From 66-474 sp036279975 (GTDB taxonomy: Bacteria > Pseudomonadota > Gammaproteobacteria > Xanthomonadales > Rhodanobacteraceae): DNA of 64,000 nucleotides. Below the pieces are notes generated by a model. The model saw only the letters and a program-made list of their open reading frames with translations, was not told where the DNA came from and did not search any database. The DNA is taken from assembly GCA_036279975.1 (NCBI GenBank), contig DASURP010000006.1, positions 86,186-150,185 of the forward strand. Direction: 5' to 3'. The first letter of the stretch is position 1. Each line of letters starts with the position of its first letter. The position numbers were made by a program, and so were the translations under genes. Below, piece by piece: positions 28,101 to 36,921 of this stretch.

Positions 28101-31100
28101 GTGCCGGCGACGTGATCGTAGCGCTGGGCCTCCACAGCGGTCAGGTTGAGCTGCTGCAGGGTCACCTGCTCGTGGGTCCAGGCCAGCTGGAACACACGCT
28201 CGTGCAGGTGGCGCTCGCGGTACTTGCGCGCGAGTGCCAGCGCCGCGGCACGGTCCGGCGCCACCCCGGTCAGGATGTCGAGGCCCGCGGTGTGGCCGGG
28301 GCGGATCTCGATACGCCGCCTGAGCGACACGATCGGATCGAGCACTGCGCCGGCGCGGCCGGCGTCCGGCATGTCGAAGTCCAGTGTCGCGGGCGCCGCT
28401 GGCGTGCCGAGCCGGCCCAGGAAGGCCTCGCGGTCGGTTTCGAAGCTGCCTTCGCCGACGATGCCGCCACGCGTGGTCAGCTGGTGCAGCAGCCATGGAT
28501 GGTGTTCGTCCGGGCTGCGCGGCCGCCGCGATGCCAGCAGCGTGTCGAGTTCGGGCACCGATTCGGTTGCGAGGAACAGCTTGCTGAACACCGGGTGCGC
28601 CGCGTCCGCATCCGGCGCTGCGAGGACCGGTTCGGCGTAGCTGACGACATCGATGGTGCGCAGCTTGCCGGTGTGGTTGGTCAGGCGCACCCGGCGCAGT
28701 TCGATGTCGTCCTCGGCCGACACCGCGACCAGTACCTCGGTGGCGATGCCGTAGTCGTCGCGGTGGAATTCGGCGCGTGCCTGCGAGAACGTCGCGCGGC
28801 AGGTGCCGTTGGCGTCGCCCATGGGCTGGCAGGTCGCCGACCAGACCTTGCCGGAGTCCGCGTCGCGCAGGTAGATGAAGGTGCCTTCATCGTCGCGGGT
28901 GGCGTCGCCGCGCCAGCGGGTGACCGCAAGCCCGCGCCAGCGGCTGTAGCCGGCGCCGCTCTGCGTGAGCATCACGTGGTAGTTGCCGTTGGACAGCAGG
29001 TGCGCTTCCGGCAGCGGCGTGTCCATGCGGGTGATTTCGCGGATCTCGGTGTGCACGCGCGCGCGGGTCTCGCGCGGCTGCTCGACGTCGAGCGCGGCGG
29101 GGTGGCGCGGACGCGCTTCGGGAATCTTCTCGCGCAGCAGCAGCTCGTAGGCGCTGAACATCGCCTCGCGCATGAAGCGGCGTTGCATCGGCTGGTGGTT
29201 CAGCAGCGAGGACAGCGCCAGGAAACTCATCCCGTGGTGGTGTGCCATCCAGCTTTTCACCAACGCGAATTCCTCGCCCTCGCTGACTCGTCCGGTGGTG
29301 AAATCGAGCGCCTCGTAGAAGCCGTAACGGGTCAGCGCGCCCATCCGCGCCAGGCTTTCCAGGTTGTCGCAGGCGCTGCCGGGTTCGTTCATCAGCGCCA
29401 TCACGCTGGCGTACGGTGCGACCACCAGGTCGTCGCCGAGGCCGCGTTTCAGGCCCAGGCCCGGTACCCCGAAAGCACGGTACTGGTAGACCAGGTTGGC
29501 GTCGGTGGCGTTGTAGGCGGATTCGGATACGCCCCACGGCACCTGCTGTTGGGCGCCGTAGCGGATCTGGCGCGCAACCGCGGCGCCGCAGGTGTCGTCG
29601 AGCAGGGTGCCGCGGTAGCTGGGCATCAGCAGGTTCGGCATCAGGTACTCGAACATCGAGCCGCTCCACGACACCAGCGCGGGACGCCCGGCCGCGACCG
29701 TGAGCAACCGGCCCAGCTTGAACCAGTGCGAGGGCGGCACCTGCCCCTGCGAGATCGCGACGTAGGAGAGGATGCGCGCCTCGGACGCCAGCAGGTCGTA
29801 GCGGCCGTTGTCGCGTTTGTCGCGCTCGACGTGGTAGCCGATCGTGAATTGCTCGCGCGCCTCGTCCCACAGGAAGGACAAGTCCATCGCCGCGCAATCG
29901 CGGCACACCGCGGCCAGCGCGACGGCATCGTCGCGGCGGCGATTCAGGGTGGCCGCCATCTCGCGGAGCGCGGCGCAGAGATCCGGGGCGGCTTCGGCGC
30001 CGGGCGCTTCCAGGCGCGCCACGATCTGGCCGGCAAGGGCCTCGGCGCGGCGTTGCCCGGGGTTGGCTTCCAGTTCCTTCAGCAACGCGCGTGCACGCGG
30101 GTCGTCGCTGCCGGAATCGCCCAGGGCGAGCCACGGCGCCAGCTCGTCGAGTTCCTCGCATGCCGCGCACGCCTGACGCGCCAGCGCACGGGTCCATTCG
30201 GCGAATTCACCGGCGATGTCGTTGTCGGCATTCAGTTGCGCGAGCCTTTCCGTTTCGGCGTCGATGCGGGCCAGCAGGCCGTGCAGCACCGGCAGGTTGT
30301 CGGCGTTGCCGGTCGCGTCCGCGATCAGCGTGTCGATCTCGCTCAGGGTCGCGGCCAGGGCGAGGTTGGCGTGGGGATCGGCCGCGTCCACTGCCTGCAA
30401 TTGTTCGCCCAGCAGGCGCGCAGTGTCGCGCAGGCCGGCGCCGAGCGAACGCAATACGAGGGACTCGTCATCGCCGTGTTCGAGCGCATTCGCGAGCACC
30501 AGCAGGCAGCCCATGAGGTTGCCCGAGTCCACGCTTGAGACGTAGCGCGGCGGCAGGGGCTGCAGCGTCTGGGTGTCGTACCAGTTGAAGAAGTGGCCGC
30601 GGTGGCGCGGCAGTTCCTTGAGCGTGTCCAGGGTCGCGGCGGTGCGCCGCAGCAGGCCGCTGTAGGTGAGGTAGCCGAAGTCGCAGGCGGTGAGGTTGGC
30701 GAGCAGGGCCATGCCGATGTTGGTCGGCGAGGTGCGGTGCGCGATCTGCTCGACCGGGAAGACCTGGCAATTGTCGGGCGGCAACCAGTGCTCGCCGGCG
30801 TTGATGAAGCTCTCGAACCACAGCCACACCCGCCGGGCGATGCCGTGCAGGAACGCCTGCTGGGTCGTGTCCAGCGGCAGCGGGGGGCGTGGCGGCGTGC
30901 GGCTGATCGACCAGGCGATGCCCGGCGCCGCGAACCACAGCACCAGCAAGGCCAGCGCCGGCGGCAACGCCACCGGCGCGTACAAACCGAGCACGATCCC
31001 GACGATGAGCGCGGTGGCCGGCGCCACCCACATCAGGCGCAGGTAACCGGCGAGGCTGCTTGCCGCGCCCCGCATCGCATCCGCGATCGGGGTCCATTCG

Positions 31101-33928
31101 AGCAGGTGCTTGCGGGTGAACAGCAGGCGGCCGGCGCTGCGCGTGATCGCGTCGAGGTTGAGCATGGCCTCGAACGGCAGGGTCGCGATCGCGAACAGCT
31201 CGCGCAGCAACACGTCGCGGATGCCGCGCCAGGTGTTGCGCCAACGCCGTGGCGGCACCCGCAGCCAGGCGTTGCGCAGCACCTGGACGAACGACGTCAC
31301 CAGCGGCGGACCGAGCAGGAACGCGACCAGCACCAGCGTCCAGTAGACCGGCACGTCCGTCAGCAGCCAGCTGCGGATCAGCAGCACCAGCATCGCCAGT
31401 GGCACCAGCCCTCGCCTGAGGTTGTCCAGGATCTTCCAGCGATGGTGCGCCTTCAGCGTGTTGCGCAGGCCGCGCCGACGCGGTCCAGGCACGATCGGCA
31501 ACAGCCATTGCACGATCTGCCAGTCACCGCGGGTCCAGCGGTGGCGGCGACGCACGTCCACCGAATAGCGGTTCGGCTGGTGCTCGATCAGTTCGATGTC
31601 GCTGACCAGCCCGCTGCGCGCGTAGGAACCCTCCAGCAGGTCGTGCGACAGGATCAGGTCGTTCGGGAAGCGCGTGCCGACCGAACGGCTGAAGGCGTCG
31701 ATGTCATAGATGCCCTTGCCGACGAACGAAGCCTCGCCGAACAGGTCCTGGTAGACGTCCGAGACCGCGCGGGTGTACGGGTCGAGCCCGGTCGCGTCGC
31801 TGTACAGGCGCGCGAAACGGCTCGGGCGCGGGCTGGCGTAGCTCACCGAAATCCGCGGTTGCAGCAAGCCATAGCCGGCGACCACGCGGCGCGAGCCCTT
31901 GCTGAACCATGGGCGGTTGAGCGGATGCGCCATGGTCTCGACCAGCTTGCGCGCGGCCTCCGGGGGCAACTGGGTGTCGGCGTCCAGGGTGATCACGTAG
32001 CGCGCCGCCTGCAGCGCGTCGAGGTCGCCGACGATCACGCTGAAGGCCCGCTCGGGGCGCGCCCCGCGCAGCACCCTGTTGAGGTCGCCCAGTTTGCCGC
32101 GCTTGCGCTCGAAACCCATCCATACCGACTGGCGCGGATTCCATTCGCGCGGCCGGTGGAACAGGTGGAAACGCGAGCTGCCGGGCAACGGATGTTTGGC
32201 GTTCAGGCGGTCGATGCCGCCGGTCGCGGCCGCCAGCAGGGCCGCGTCGCCGGGCGCGTCGCGTTCGGGCGCGTCGGGGAAATCGGTGAGCAGCGCGAAA
32301 TGCAGGTTCGGGTCGCGGTTGCCGAGATAGCGGATTTCCAGCGCGTCCAGCTGCTCGGCCAGGCCCTGCGTGCTGCCCAGCAACCAAGGCACCACCACCA
32401 GCGTGCGGCAATCGTCGGGGATGCCCCCGGAAAAGGACATCCGCGGCAGCACGCGCGCGGGCACCAGCAGGCCCAGCAGCCAGTTCACCATCGCCACGGC
32501 GGGTTGGCTGGCGGCCACGAACACCGCGACCAGCAGCACGAAGTCGATCGCCAGCGGCATTGCATCGACGTACCAGCGGCGGCCGCCCGCGACCAGCAGG
32601 GTCACGGCCAGGCTGACCACGAAGATGCTGCCCATGTAGGTGGACGACGGCCAGCGCCTGAGCCGTTCGGCGATGCGGAACCCGGTGGGCGAGCGGGCGC
32701 CCAGTGCGGCGGAGAATTCCGCGAGTCCCGTCCCGATCAGGAAATACCCGACGTGGCGCCGGTGCGGGTCGCTGCCGGGCGGACGCTCCTGCTGCGCGCA
32801 TTCCACCGCGCGTTCGGCCACCTCGACTTCGCCGAGGCCACTGCGCTTGGCCAGCACTTCCACCGCGTGCCGGTAACGGCCGCGCGTGGCGAAGTCCATG
32901 CCGGCATAGGCGCCGGCCGGGTCCTGGCCGAGCGCACGATCGACCTTGCCCACGCGTTCCAGCAATTCGGACCAGTTGTATTCGCCGATCCGGCGCAGGC
33001 TGTTGATGCGGTTGGCGATGGATACCTGGTCCGCGGCCTGCGCTCGGCTTTCCTCGTCGATCACCCGCGCCACGCTGGTGCCGCGCTGCTCGAGCTGCTG
33101 CTCGGCAAAGCTGAGCGCGAGCTTCAGCGAGGGGTGCTTGCCCTCGAGCAGCCGGTAGAACTCGGCCGCGAATGCCGGCGAGGCGAACAGGTCGGTGCGC
33201 GCCATCTCGGCCACGCCGACCAGCATGTCGTTGGGCGCGCGGGTGGCGACCCCGATCAGGTGTTCGGCCCAGAAACCGGCGCTCGCGTAGGCCTGCAGGC
33301 GGCGCGTGATCGCGGCGGCGTCGCAGGTCAGGCCCTCGATCAGCGCCACGCGCACCAGCACCGGCAGCGTCCACAGTTCGACCAGATCGAGCGTGGCGTG
33401 GCGCTGGTAGGTTTCGAGGTAGTGCTCGACGGCGTTGGGTTCGACGTTGCCGTCGAGCTGCGCGGCGCACGCCCGCAGCACCCTCAGCATGCGCGGCACG
33501 ACCTGTCCATCGACTTCGCAACGCGACAGACGCCGCCAGACGTTGGCGGGAAGCGCCTCGCGCACCTCGCGGATTTCGTTGCGGACCAGGTAGACGTTGT
33601 CGATCAGCCATTCGCCGGCCGGCTCGATCCGCCGGTTCTCGGTGGCCGCGGTGCGCGCCACCGCGTAGGCGCGTTGCAGGGTCTGGTCGTGCGCGGCCAG
33701 CGCCTTGTCGAGATCGAAGGCGGCCGTCTGGGTCAGCTTGGCGTGTTCGCGTGCCAGCGTGCTCGCCGCGACGGGCCTTGGCGTGGCCAGGATGTTGTCC
33801 TGCGCCGCGAGCCTGGGGTGCCCGCGCGCACTGCGCGCAGCGCGCCGGATGCGCATCCGGCGCAGCCATGCGTAGCGGTGGCGTGGTCGGTTCACGGAAT
33901 CCATGCGTCCATTCAAAATGGCTTCCAT
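25106..33928 (-). CDS. ndvB: Cyclic beta-1,2-glucan synthase NdvB-type (GT84-GH94)
   Basis: This giant inner-membrane enzyme of up to 2,940 residues initiates, elongates, cyclises and length-controls beta-1,2-glucan from UDP-glucose. Order: N-terminal helical domain; membrane segments near 430-500; GT84 domain with VITLDADTQLPPEAA near 650 and RRRHRWTRGDWQIVQW near 796; further membrane segments about 838-1010; glycoamylase-like domain about 1024-1590 (FNWYDT, MAHHHGMSFLALSSLLN); two GH94-type sandwich regions; and a C-terminal GH94 phosphorylase barrel with SGGAWGFRDQLQD and GGDWNDGMNRLG near 2596. Full length matches rhizobial NdvB/ChvB. The start may be 33928 or 33904; neither has a good ribosome site. 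Confidence 0.95.
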   Translation of the reverse strand: MEAILNGRMDSVNRPRHRYAWLRRMRIRRAARSARGHPRLAAQDNILATPRPVAASTLAREHAKLTQTAAFDLDKALAAHDQTLQRAYAVARTAATENRRIEPAGEWLIDNVYLVRNEIREVREALPANVWRRLSRCEVDGQVVPRMLRVLRACAAQLDGNVEPNAVEHYLETYQRHATLDLVELWTLPVLVRVALIEGLTCDAAAITRRLQAYASAGFWAEHLIGVATRAPNDMLVGVAEMARTDLFASPAFAAEFYRLLEGKHPSLKLALSFAEQQLEQRGTSVARVIDEESRAQAADQVSIANRINSLRRIGEYNWSELLERVGKVDRALGQDPAGAYAGMDFATRGRYRHAVEVLAKRSGLGEVEVAERAVECAQQERPPGSDPHRRHVGYFLIGTGLAEFSAALGARSPTGFRIAERLRRWPSSTYMGSIFVVSLAVTLLVAGGRRWYVDAMPLAIDFVLLVAVFVAASQPAVAMVNWLLGLLVPARVLPRMSFSGGIPDDCRTLVVVPWLLGSTQGLAEQLDALEIRYLGNRDPNLHFALLTDFPDAPERDAPGDAALLAAATGGIDRLNAKHPLPGSSRFHLFHRPREWNPRQSVWMGFERKRGKLGDLNRVLRGARPERAFSVIVGDLDALQAARYVITLDADTQLPPEAARKLVETMAHPLNRPWFSKGSRRVVAGYGLLQPRISVSYASPRPSRFARLYSDATGLDPYTRAVSDVYQDLFGEASFVGKGIYDIDAFSRSVGTRFPNDLILSHDLLEGSYARSGLVSDIELIEHQPNRYSVDVRRRHRWTRGDWQIVQWLLPIVPGPRRRGLRNTLKAHHRWKILDNLRRGLVPLAMLVLLIRSWLLTDVPVYWTLVLVAFLLGPPLVTSFVQVLRNAWLRVPPRRWRNTWRGIRDVLLRELFAIATLPFEAMLNLDAITRSAGRLLFTRKHLLEWTPIADAMRGAASSLAGYLRLMWVAPATALIVGIVLGLYAPVALPPALALLVLWFAAPGIAWSISRTPPRPPLPLDTTQQAFLHGIARRVWLWFESFINAGEHWLPPDNCQVFPVEQIAHRTSPTNIGMALLANLTACDFGYLTYSGLLRRTAATLDTLKELPRHRGHFFNWYDTQTLQPLPPRYVSSVDSGNLMGCLLVLANALEHGDDESLVLRSLGAGLRDTARLLGEQLQAVDAADPHANLALAATLSEIDTLIADATGNADNLPVLHGLLARIDAETERLAQLNADNDIAGEFAEWTRALARQACAACEELDELAPWLALGDSGSDDPRARALLKELEANPGQRRAEALAGQIVARLEAPGAEAAPDLCAALREMAATLNRRRDDAVALAAVCRDCAAMDLSFLWDEAREQFTIGYHVERDKRDNGRYDLLASEARILSYVAISQGQVPPSHWFKLGRLLTVAAGRPALVSWSGSMFEYLMPNLLMPSYRGTLLDDTCGAAVARQIRYGAQQQVPWGVSESAYNATDANLVYQYRAFGVPGLGLKRGLGDDLVVAPYASVMALMNEPGSACDNLESLARMGALTRYGFYEALDFTTGRVSEGEEFALVKSWMAHHHGMSFLALSSLLNHQPMQRRFMREAMFSAYELLLREKIPEARPRHPAALDVEQPRETRARVHTEIREITRMDTPLPEAHLLSNGNYHVMLTQSGAGYSRWRGLAVTRWRGDATRDDEGTFIYLRDADSGKVWSATCQPMGDANGTCRATFSQARAEFHRDDYGIATEVLVAVSAEDDIELRRVRLTNHTGKLRTIDVVSYAEPVLAAPDADAAHPVFSKLFLATESVPELDTLLASRRPRSPDEHHPWLLHQLTTRGGIVGEGSFETDREAFLGRLGTPAAPATLDFDMPDAGRAGAVLDPIVSLRRRIEIRPGHTAGLDILTGVAPDRAAALALARKYRERHLHERVFQLAWTHEQVTLQQLNLTAVEAQRYDHVAGTLLYGPIAARNVSEAALPSQSALWKHGISGDLPIVLARIANASQIDLVRHLIQAHGFWQMSGLDADLLIWNEELSGYRQELQEHILYLIESGAEARGGQGRGRMFAWRIEHLSAPDRALMLASARCVFSGDEGRLRDQIARMRTANGGIDTPARLALRKPQPGAYALQPPSEDLRAANGFGGFRNDGSEYTIWLSGDAPTPAPWCNVLANEGFGSVVSESGGACTFAGNAHEFRLSPWYNDPLRDLSGEALWLRDEATGEFWSATAQPTPSGDPYRICHGFGYSRYEHAHADLYSEAVVFVAHAAPLKLTLLKLVNKSDRARRVSLTSFVEWVLGEHRERAGQHVRTAIDAGCGAMFAHNPYDDTFASRTAFHRVCTPHTEYCGDRRAFLGRNRTAGAPLGMRLEKLEGGVGAGLDACSAQRAAFELAPGGEVEVLVLLGAAAGTAEARALVQAFDDGDAAHAELERVCSDWRATLSQLHVRTPDASTNLLVNGWLPYQVLASRIFARSGYYQSGGAWGFRDQLQDAMAVMHARPDLARAQLLRCARHQFREGDVQHWWHPPTGKGVRTRISDDLLWLPWCTAEYVRVSGDAAVLDEVEPFIEGRALATDEESVYEDVRVCGERASLYEHCLRAIRHALRFGVHGLPLIGGGDWNDGMNRLGIHGHGESVWLGMFLVDVLERVAPLAGARGDATAAANLADTAAEIRSMLERHAWDGDWYLRAWNDDGVAIGSARSEECRIDSLPQSWSVLANLGDPARSGRALDAVLAHLVDEDAGIVKLFDPPFDRTPLDPGYIKGYVPGVRENGGQYTHAAVWVAMALARLGRVEDAWRIARILNPIRHSPDPEAAQRYRLEPYVVAADVYAAKAYAGRGGWSWYTGSAGWMYRLLSESLLGLRCEGPRLHIAPCVPDDWTRWSADWRLGGSSWRIEFVRKPGDTGVADVSVDGVLQPASVIELVDDGKEHAVLVRFARLAQAQDTATQDDRGEHAAPRDAADTR

Positions 33929-33987
33929 GTTAGCGACCGGCGCGTTGCCGGTGTGTACACGCCCGTCCGGGCGGTGGCGTGGCAGGG

Positions 33988-34914
33988 TCAGGACGCGCCG
34001 GGCGCGGTTTCGCGCAACCCCAACAGGTGTCCGTCGGGATCGCGCAGCAGCACTTCGAAAGCGCCGTCCGCGCGTCCGTCCGCGGTCAAGGCATCGGGGT
34101 AGCCGGCATCGGCCAGTGCGTCGAGCAGCACGTCGATGGCGGCGGCCTGCCAGACCAGCCGGTCGGCCGCGATGGCGCCGGGATCCACGGGCGGATCGGC
34201 GCGGCCGCGCGGCCGGCGATAGCCCAACAGTTCGAGGTGCGGGGTGCGTGCCGGGCCTTGCATTGCAATGACGTCCACCTCGACGTCATCGAGGTCGTCG
34301 AGGCGTTGTTGCCGGACGCCGCGATTCACGCCGCGGGCCGCCACGTGCAGGCCGAGCAGGCGGTAGAAGCCGATACTGCGCGCGATGTCAGCGACGCTGA
34401 TCGCACTGTGGTCGATGCCGAGCGCCGGGCCGGGCGCTTGCGTCGCCTGCCAGGCAGGATCGCCGGTGCCGGACGGAAAGCCGATCAGTTCGAGGGGATG
34501 GCCATCGGGGTCGCGGAATTTCCAGGCCGTGACCGACCCGGTGGCCGGTGGCAGGAGCTGCGGACCGCCCCGGGTGATCGGCACCGCGCCGTGTTGCAGC
34601 GCGCGCCGGTGCGCGGCATGCATGTCGCGCACGACGATCGCGAAGTGCTGGAACCACAGGTCGCTGGAGGTGCTGCCGGGCGGGTACGGCTTGCCGCCGG
34701 GGAATTCGGTCAGCTCGATGCATTGCGCGCCCAGGGACAGCCGCGCGCAGCGGGTCGGCGGCGCGCGCAGCGTCGGCCATCGCGCCCGCGCGGGCGGCGC
34801 GGCGGGCACGGCATCGATCCGGAACCCCAGGGCGTCGCGATGGAACGCGATGGCGCGGTCGAGGTCGGCGGTGTTGCGTCCGACGCACCGCAGCGCGCGC
34901 ACACCGTGGCTCAC
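33988..34914 (-). CDS. Two-domain VOC (glyoxalase/dioxygenase superfamily) protein
   Basis: This 308-residue protein has two vicinal-oxygen-chelate modules. The first has VGRNTADLDRAIAFHRDALGFRI, FQHFAIVVRDM and WKFRDPDGHPLELIGFP. The second has IDHSAISVADIARSIGFYRLLGLHV and VLLRDPDGHLLGLRE. The HxH/E metal-ligand pattern is visible, but the reaction (isomerase, dioxygenase or lyase) cannot be assigned. The GTG start at 34914 overlaps the SMP-30 stop as GTGA, a coupled arrangement; a GTG two codons further up is also possible. It ends 59 bases before the ndvB start. Confidence 0.87.
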   Translation of the reverse strand: MSHGVRALRCVGRNTADLDRAIAFHRDALGFRIDAVPAAPPARARWPTLRAPPTRCARLSLGAQCIELTEFPGGKPYPPGSTSSDLWFQHFAIVVRDMHAAHRRALQHGAVPITRGGPQLLPPATGSVTAWKFRDPDGHPLELIGFPSGTGDPAWQATQAPGPALGIDHSAISVADIARSIGFYRLLGLHVAARGVNRGVRQQRLDDLDDVEVDVIAMQGPARTPHLELLGYRRPRGRADPPVDPGAIAADRLVWQAAAIDVLLDALADAGYPDALTADGRADGAFEVLLRDPDGHLLGLRETAPGAS

Positions 34915-35816
34915 GGCCACTGCGCGCCGCGCCGGTTGATCCAGATCGCGTACAGCGCCTGCGAGGCGCACACGAACAGCCGGCTGAGGTGGCGGTCGCC
35001 GAAGGCGAGGTTCGAGACCGCGCATGGCAGCCTGATCTTCCCCAGCAGCGTACCGTCGGGTGCGATGCAGTGCACGCCGTCGCCGGCGCTGGCCCAGACG
35101 TTGCCGTCCTCGTCGCAGCGGATGCCGTCGGCGTCGCCCGGCGATACCTTGCAGAAGTCGCGGCCGTTGTGGAGCGTCTTGCCGTCATCGGCGACGTCGA
35201 ATACGCGGATGCAGCGTTTCGATGCGGGGTCGAACCGCAAACCGGTTTCGGTGACGTACAGGCGTTTTTCATCGGGCGAAAAACACAATCCGTTCGGTCC
35301 AGCGAAATCGTCCGCGACGACGCTGAGCGAACCCTCGCGCGGGTCGAGGCGATACAGGTTCGCCGGCAATTCGGCTTCGCGCCGGCCGCCCTCGTAATCG
35401 GTCTGCAGGCCATAGGGCGGGTCGGAAAACCAGATGCCGCCGTCGGACTTCACCACCACGTCGTTGGGCGAGTTGAGCCGCTTGCCCTGGAAGCGGTCCA
35501 CCAGCATCGTGACGCGGCCATCGGGTTCGGTGCGCACCAGCGCGCGCGCCCCGTGCAGGCAGCCGATCAGGCGGCCTTCGCGGTCGCGGGTGTGGCCGTT
35601 GGCGAATTGCGAGGGTTGCCGGAACACCGACACGCCACCCGTTGCGGTCCAGCGCATGATGCGATCGTTCGGAATATCGCTGAACAAGAGACACTGCAGG
35701 TCGGCGAACCACACCGGGCCCTCCAGCCAACGGAAACCCTCGGCCAGTTTCTCCAGCGGCGCGTTCGGCAGCACCATTTCGCGAAAACGCGGGTCGATGA
35801 TCTCGTGGTCGCTCAT
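34911..35816 (-). CDS. SMP-30/gluconolactonase-family lactonase
   Basis: This 301-residue six-bladed beta-propeller of the SMP-30/gluconolaconase/LRE family has metal ligands in WLEGPVWF (Glu), LNSPNDVVV (Asn) and GDADGIRCDEDGN (Asp). GIWFSDPPYG and GPNGLCFSPDEKRLYVTET are standard family blocks. It probably hydrolyses an aldonolactone such as gluconolactone to the acid. Its start overlaps the cupin stop as ATGA, and its stop overlaps the VOC start. With the GMC oxidoreductase and SDR in the same run, it suggests oxidation of sugar to lactone, then hydrolysis. Confidence 0.92.
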   Translation of the reverse strand: MSDHEIIDPRFREMVLPNAPLEKLAEGFRWLEGPVWFADLQCLLFSDIPNDRIMRWTATGGVSVFRQPSQFANGHTRDREGRLIGCLHGARALVRTEPDGRVTMLVDRFQGKRLNSPNDVVVKSDGGIWFSDPPYGLQTDYEGGRREAELPANLYRLDPREGSLSVVADDFAGPNGLCFSPDEKRLYVTETGLRFDPASKRCIRVFDVADDGKTLHNGRDFCKVSPGDADGIRCDEDGNVWASAGDGVHCIAPDGTLLGKIRLPCAVSNLAFGDRHLSRLFVCASQALYAIWINRRGAQWP

Positions 35817-36232
35817 GGCGCGTGCTCCACCTGCACCAGCATCAGTACCGCCGGTTCGTCGCCGACGGTGCCCGAACGGTGGCCCTTGTGACCGCTGGCG
35901 TCGGCGATGCAGCCCTGGTCGCCGCCGAAAGAAACCTCACCCGCCCCCATCTCGACGCGCCTGCCGTCCATCGTCTCGACGAACCAGCGGCCCGACAGCG
36001 GCACGATCCATTGCGGCGTGGGGTTCTCGTGCCAGTCGCCGGTCCAACCGACCGGCAGCACGCTGAAGATCGCCTTGCGCGGCGTGGCGTCCTGTGGCGC
36101 GTTCCACTGCGGTGCGGCGCCGCCCATGCTCTGGCGCTCGAAGGTGGTGATGGCGCAGCGTCGCTGGTGGCTGATGCCATCACTGTCTGTCCACACATGC
36201 CAATAGCCCAGTTCCGGCGCGTCAGTGTTCAT
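35813..36232 (-). CDS. Small cupin-domain protein
   Basis: This 139-residue single cupin starts MNTDAPELGYWHVWTDSDG. Conserved features are GWTGDWHENPTPQWIVPLSG (cupin motif 1 with HExxxxxW-like spacing), RWFVETMDGRRVEMGAGEVSFG and a terminal HKGHRSGTVGDEPAVLMLVQ. It may bind metal or a small carbonyl/sugar compound; function is unknown. The ATG at 36232 lies within the end of a 58-codon open frame that encodes a divergent copy of its own N-terminus. Its stop overlaps the SMP-30 start. Confidence 0.82.
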   Translation of the reverse strand: MNTDAPELGYWHVWTDSDGISHQRRCAITTFERQSMGGAAPQWNAPQDATPRKAIFSVLPVGWTGDWHENPTPQWIVPLSGRWFVETMDGRRVEMGAGEVSFGGDQGCIADASGHKGHRSGTVGDEPAVLMLVQVEHAP

Positions 36233-36398
36233 GGGAACCGGACTTCGTCGTCCCGGAACGGTCGGCGGCGCCACGCCGGACATGCACATTTTGGCGCTCG
36301 AAGTCCGTGATCTCGCGCCGATCCTGGTGGCTGACGCCGTGCCCGTCGACGTAAGCGCGCCAGTATTCGAGGCGCGGCTTGCCGATTTCAATGGCCAT
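36222..36398 (-). pseudogene. Truncated duplicate of the cupin N-terminus (58 codons)
   Basis: The open frame encodes MAIEIGKPRLEYWRAYVDG followed by HGVSHQDRREITDFERQNVH, then about 20 unrelated residues to TGA. It aligns without gaps to the start of the neighbouring cupin (ELGYWHVWTDSDGISHQRRCAITTFERQSM): LxYW, SHQ, R, IT and FERQ are shared. The cupin barrel itself is absent. It overlaps the DoxX stop by 11 bases and the cupin start by 11 bases. The simplest reading is a tandem cupin duplication followed by deletion of most of the first copy; translation as a short leader-like peptide cannot be excluded. Confidence 0.6.
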
Positions 36399-36906
36399 GG
36401 GCGTCGGGCGTGCTCCAGCCCGGTACGGCGGAAGGCGGCGCGGTACTGGCCGGCGTATAGACCGCGGTCGAGGACAGCAGGCGGCGCGCGAGCACGCCCG
36501 CGGGTGCGAGCTGGGTCGCGAACACCACCAGCAGCAGCCCGCCGACCAGGCCGAAGTTCTTGAGGAAATCCCAGAAGTGGCCGCGTCCGGCGCTGTTGCC
36601 GGATTTCCAGAAATCGGAAAACTTCCAGAACGGGTGGTACACGATCGCGGTGACGACGCAGAAGATCGCGAGGATCAACGCGGCGATGCGGTCGTGCCAG
36701 CCGAAGACGATGCAGAACGGCGCCACGGCTTCCACCGCGATCGCACCGAGCAGCAGCGGCGGGCCGCTGGATTTGGGCAGGAACGAGGAATCCGCCTGCG
36801 CGATCGCGTCTTTCCAGAACACGATCTTGTCCAGCGCGCTGAACGGGAACAGCACCACCAGGCACACGCGGATCAGGATCGGGATGAAATAGAGGTTCAG
36901 CCACAT
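36388..36906 (-). CDS. DoxX-family membrane protein
   Basis: This 172-residue inner-membrane protein has four predicted transmembrane helices: LYFIPILIRVCLVVLFPFSALDKI, the LLLGAIAVEAVAPFCIVFGW segment, AALILAIFCVVTAIVYHPFW and FGLVGGLLLVVFATQL. The FSALDKI and AFWKF/DFLKNFGLVGG pattern resembles DoxX-like proteins, which occur as quinone-linked or unknown membrane partners of oxidoreductases. Here it lies just downstream of a GMC oxidoreductase, separated by a palindromic repeat, so an electron-transfer partnership is plausible but unproven. The ATG at 36906 is 36 bases from the repeat. Confidence 0.82.
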   Translation of the reverse strand: MWLNLYFIPILIRVCLVVLFPFSALDKIVFWKDAIAQADSSFLPKSSGPPLLLGAIAVEAVAPFCIVFGWHDRIAALILAIFCVVTAIVYHPFWKFSDFWKSGNSAGRGHFWDFLKNFGLVGGLLLVVFATQLAPAGVLARRLLSSTAVYTPASTAPPSAVPGWSTPDAHGH

Positions 36907-36921
36907 GGCGGACTCCTAGGA

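Noticed and set aside
25094..30538. 1,814-codon open frame on the plus strand
   Set aside because: It is antisense to ndvB, in a frame kept open by GC-rich codons; its translation is Arg/Val/Gly/His-rich without any recognisable domain, while the minus strand encodes full NdvB.
30593..34102. 1,169-codon plus-strand open frame
   Set aside because: It is also a shadow of ndvB and the VOC gene, with no domain and typical antisense composition.
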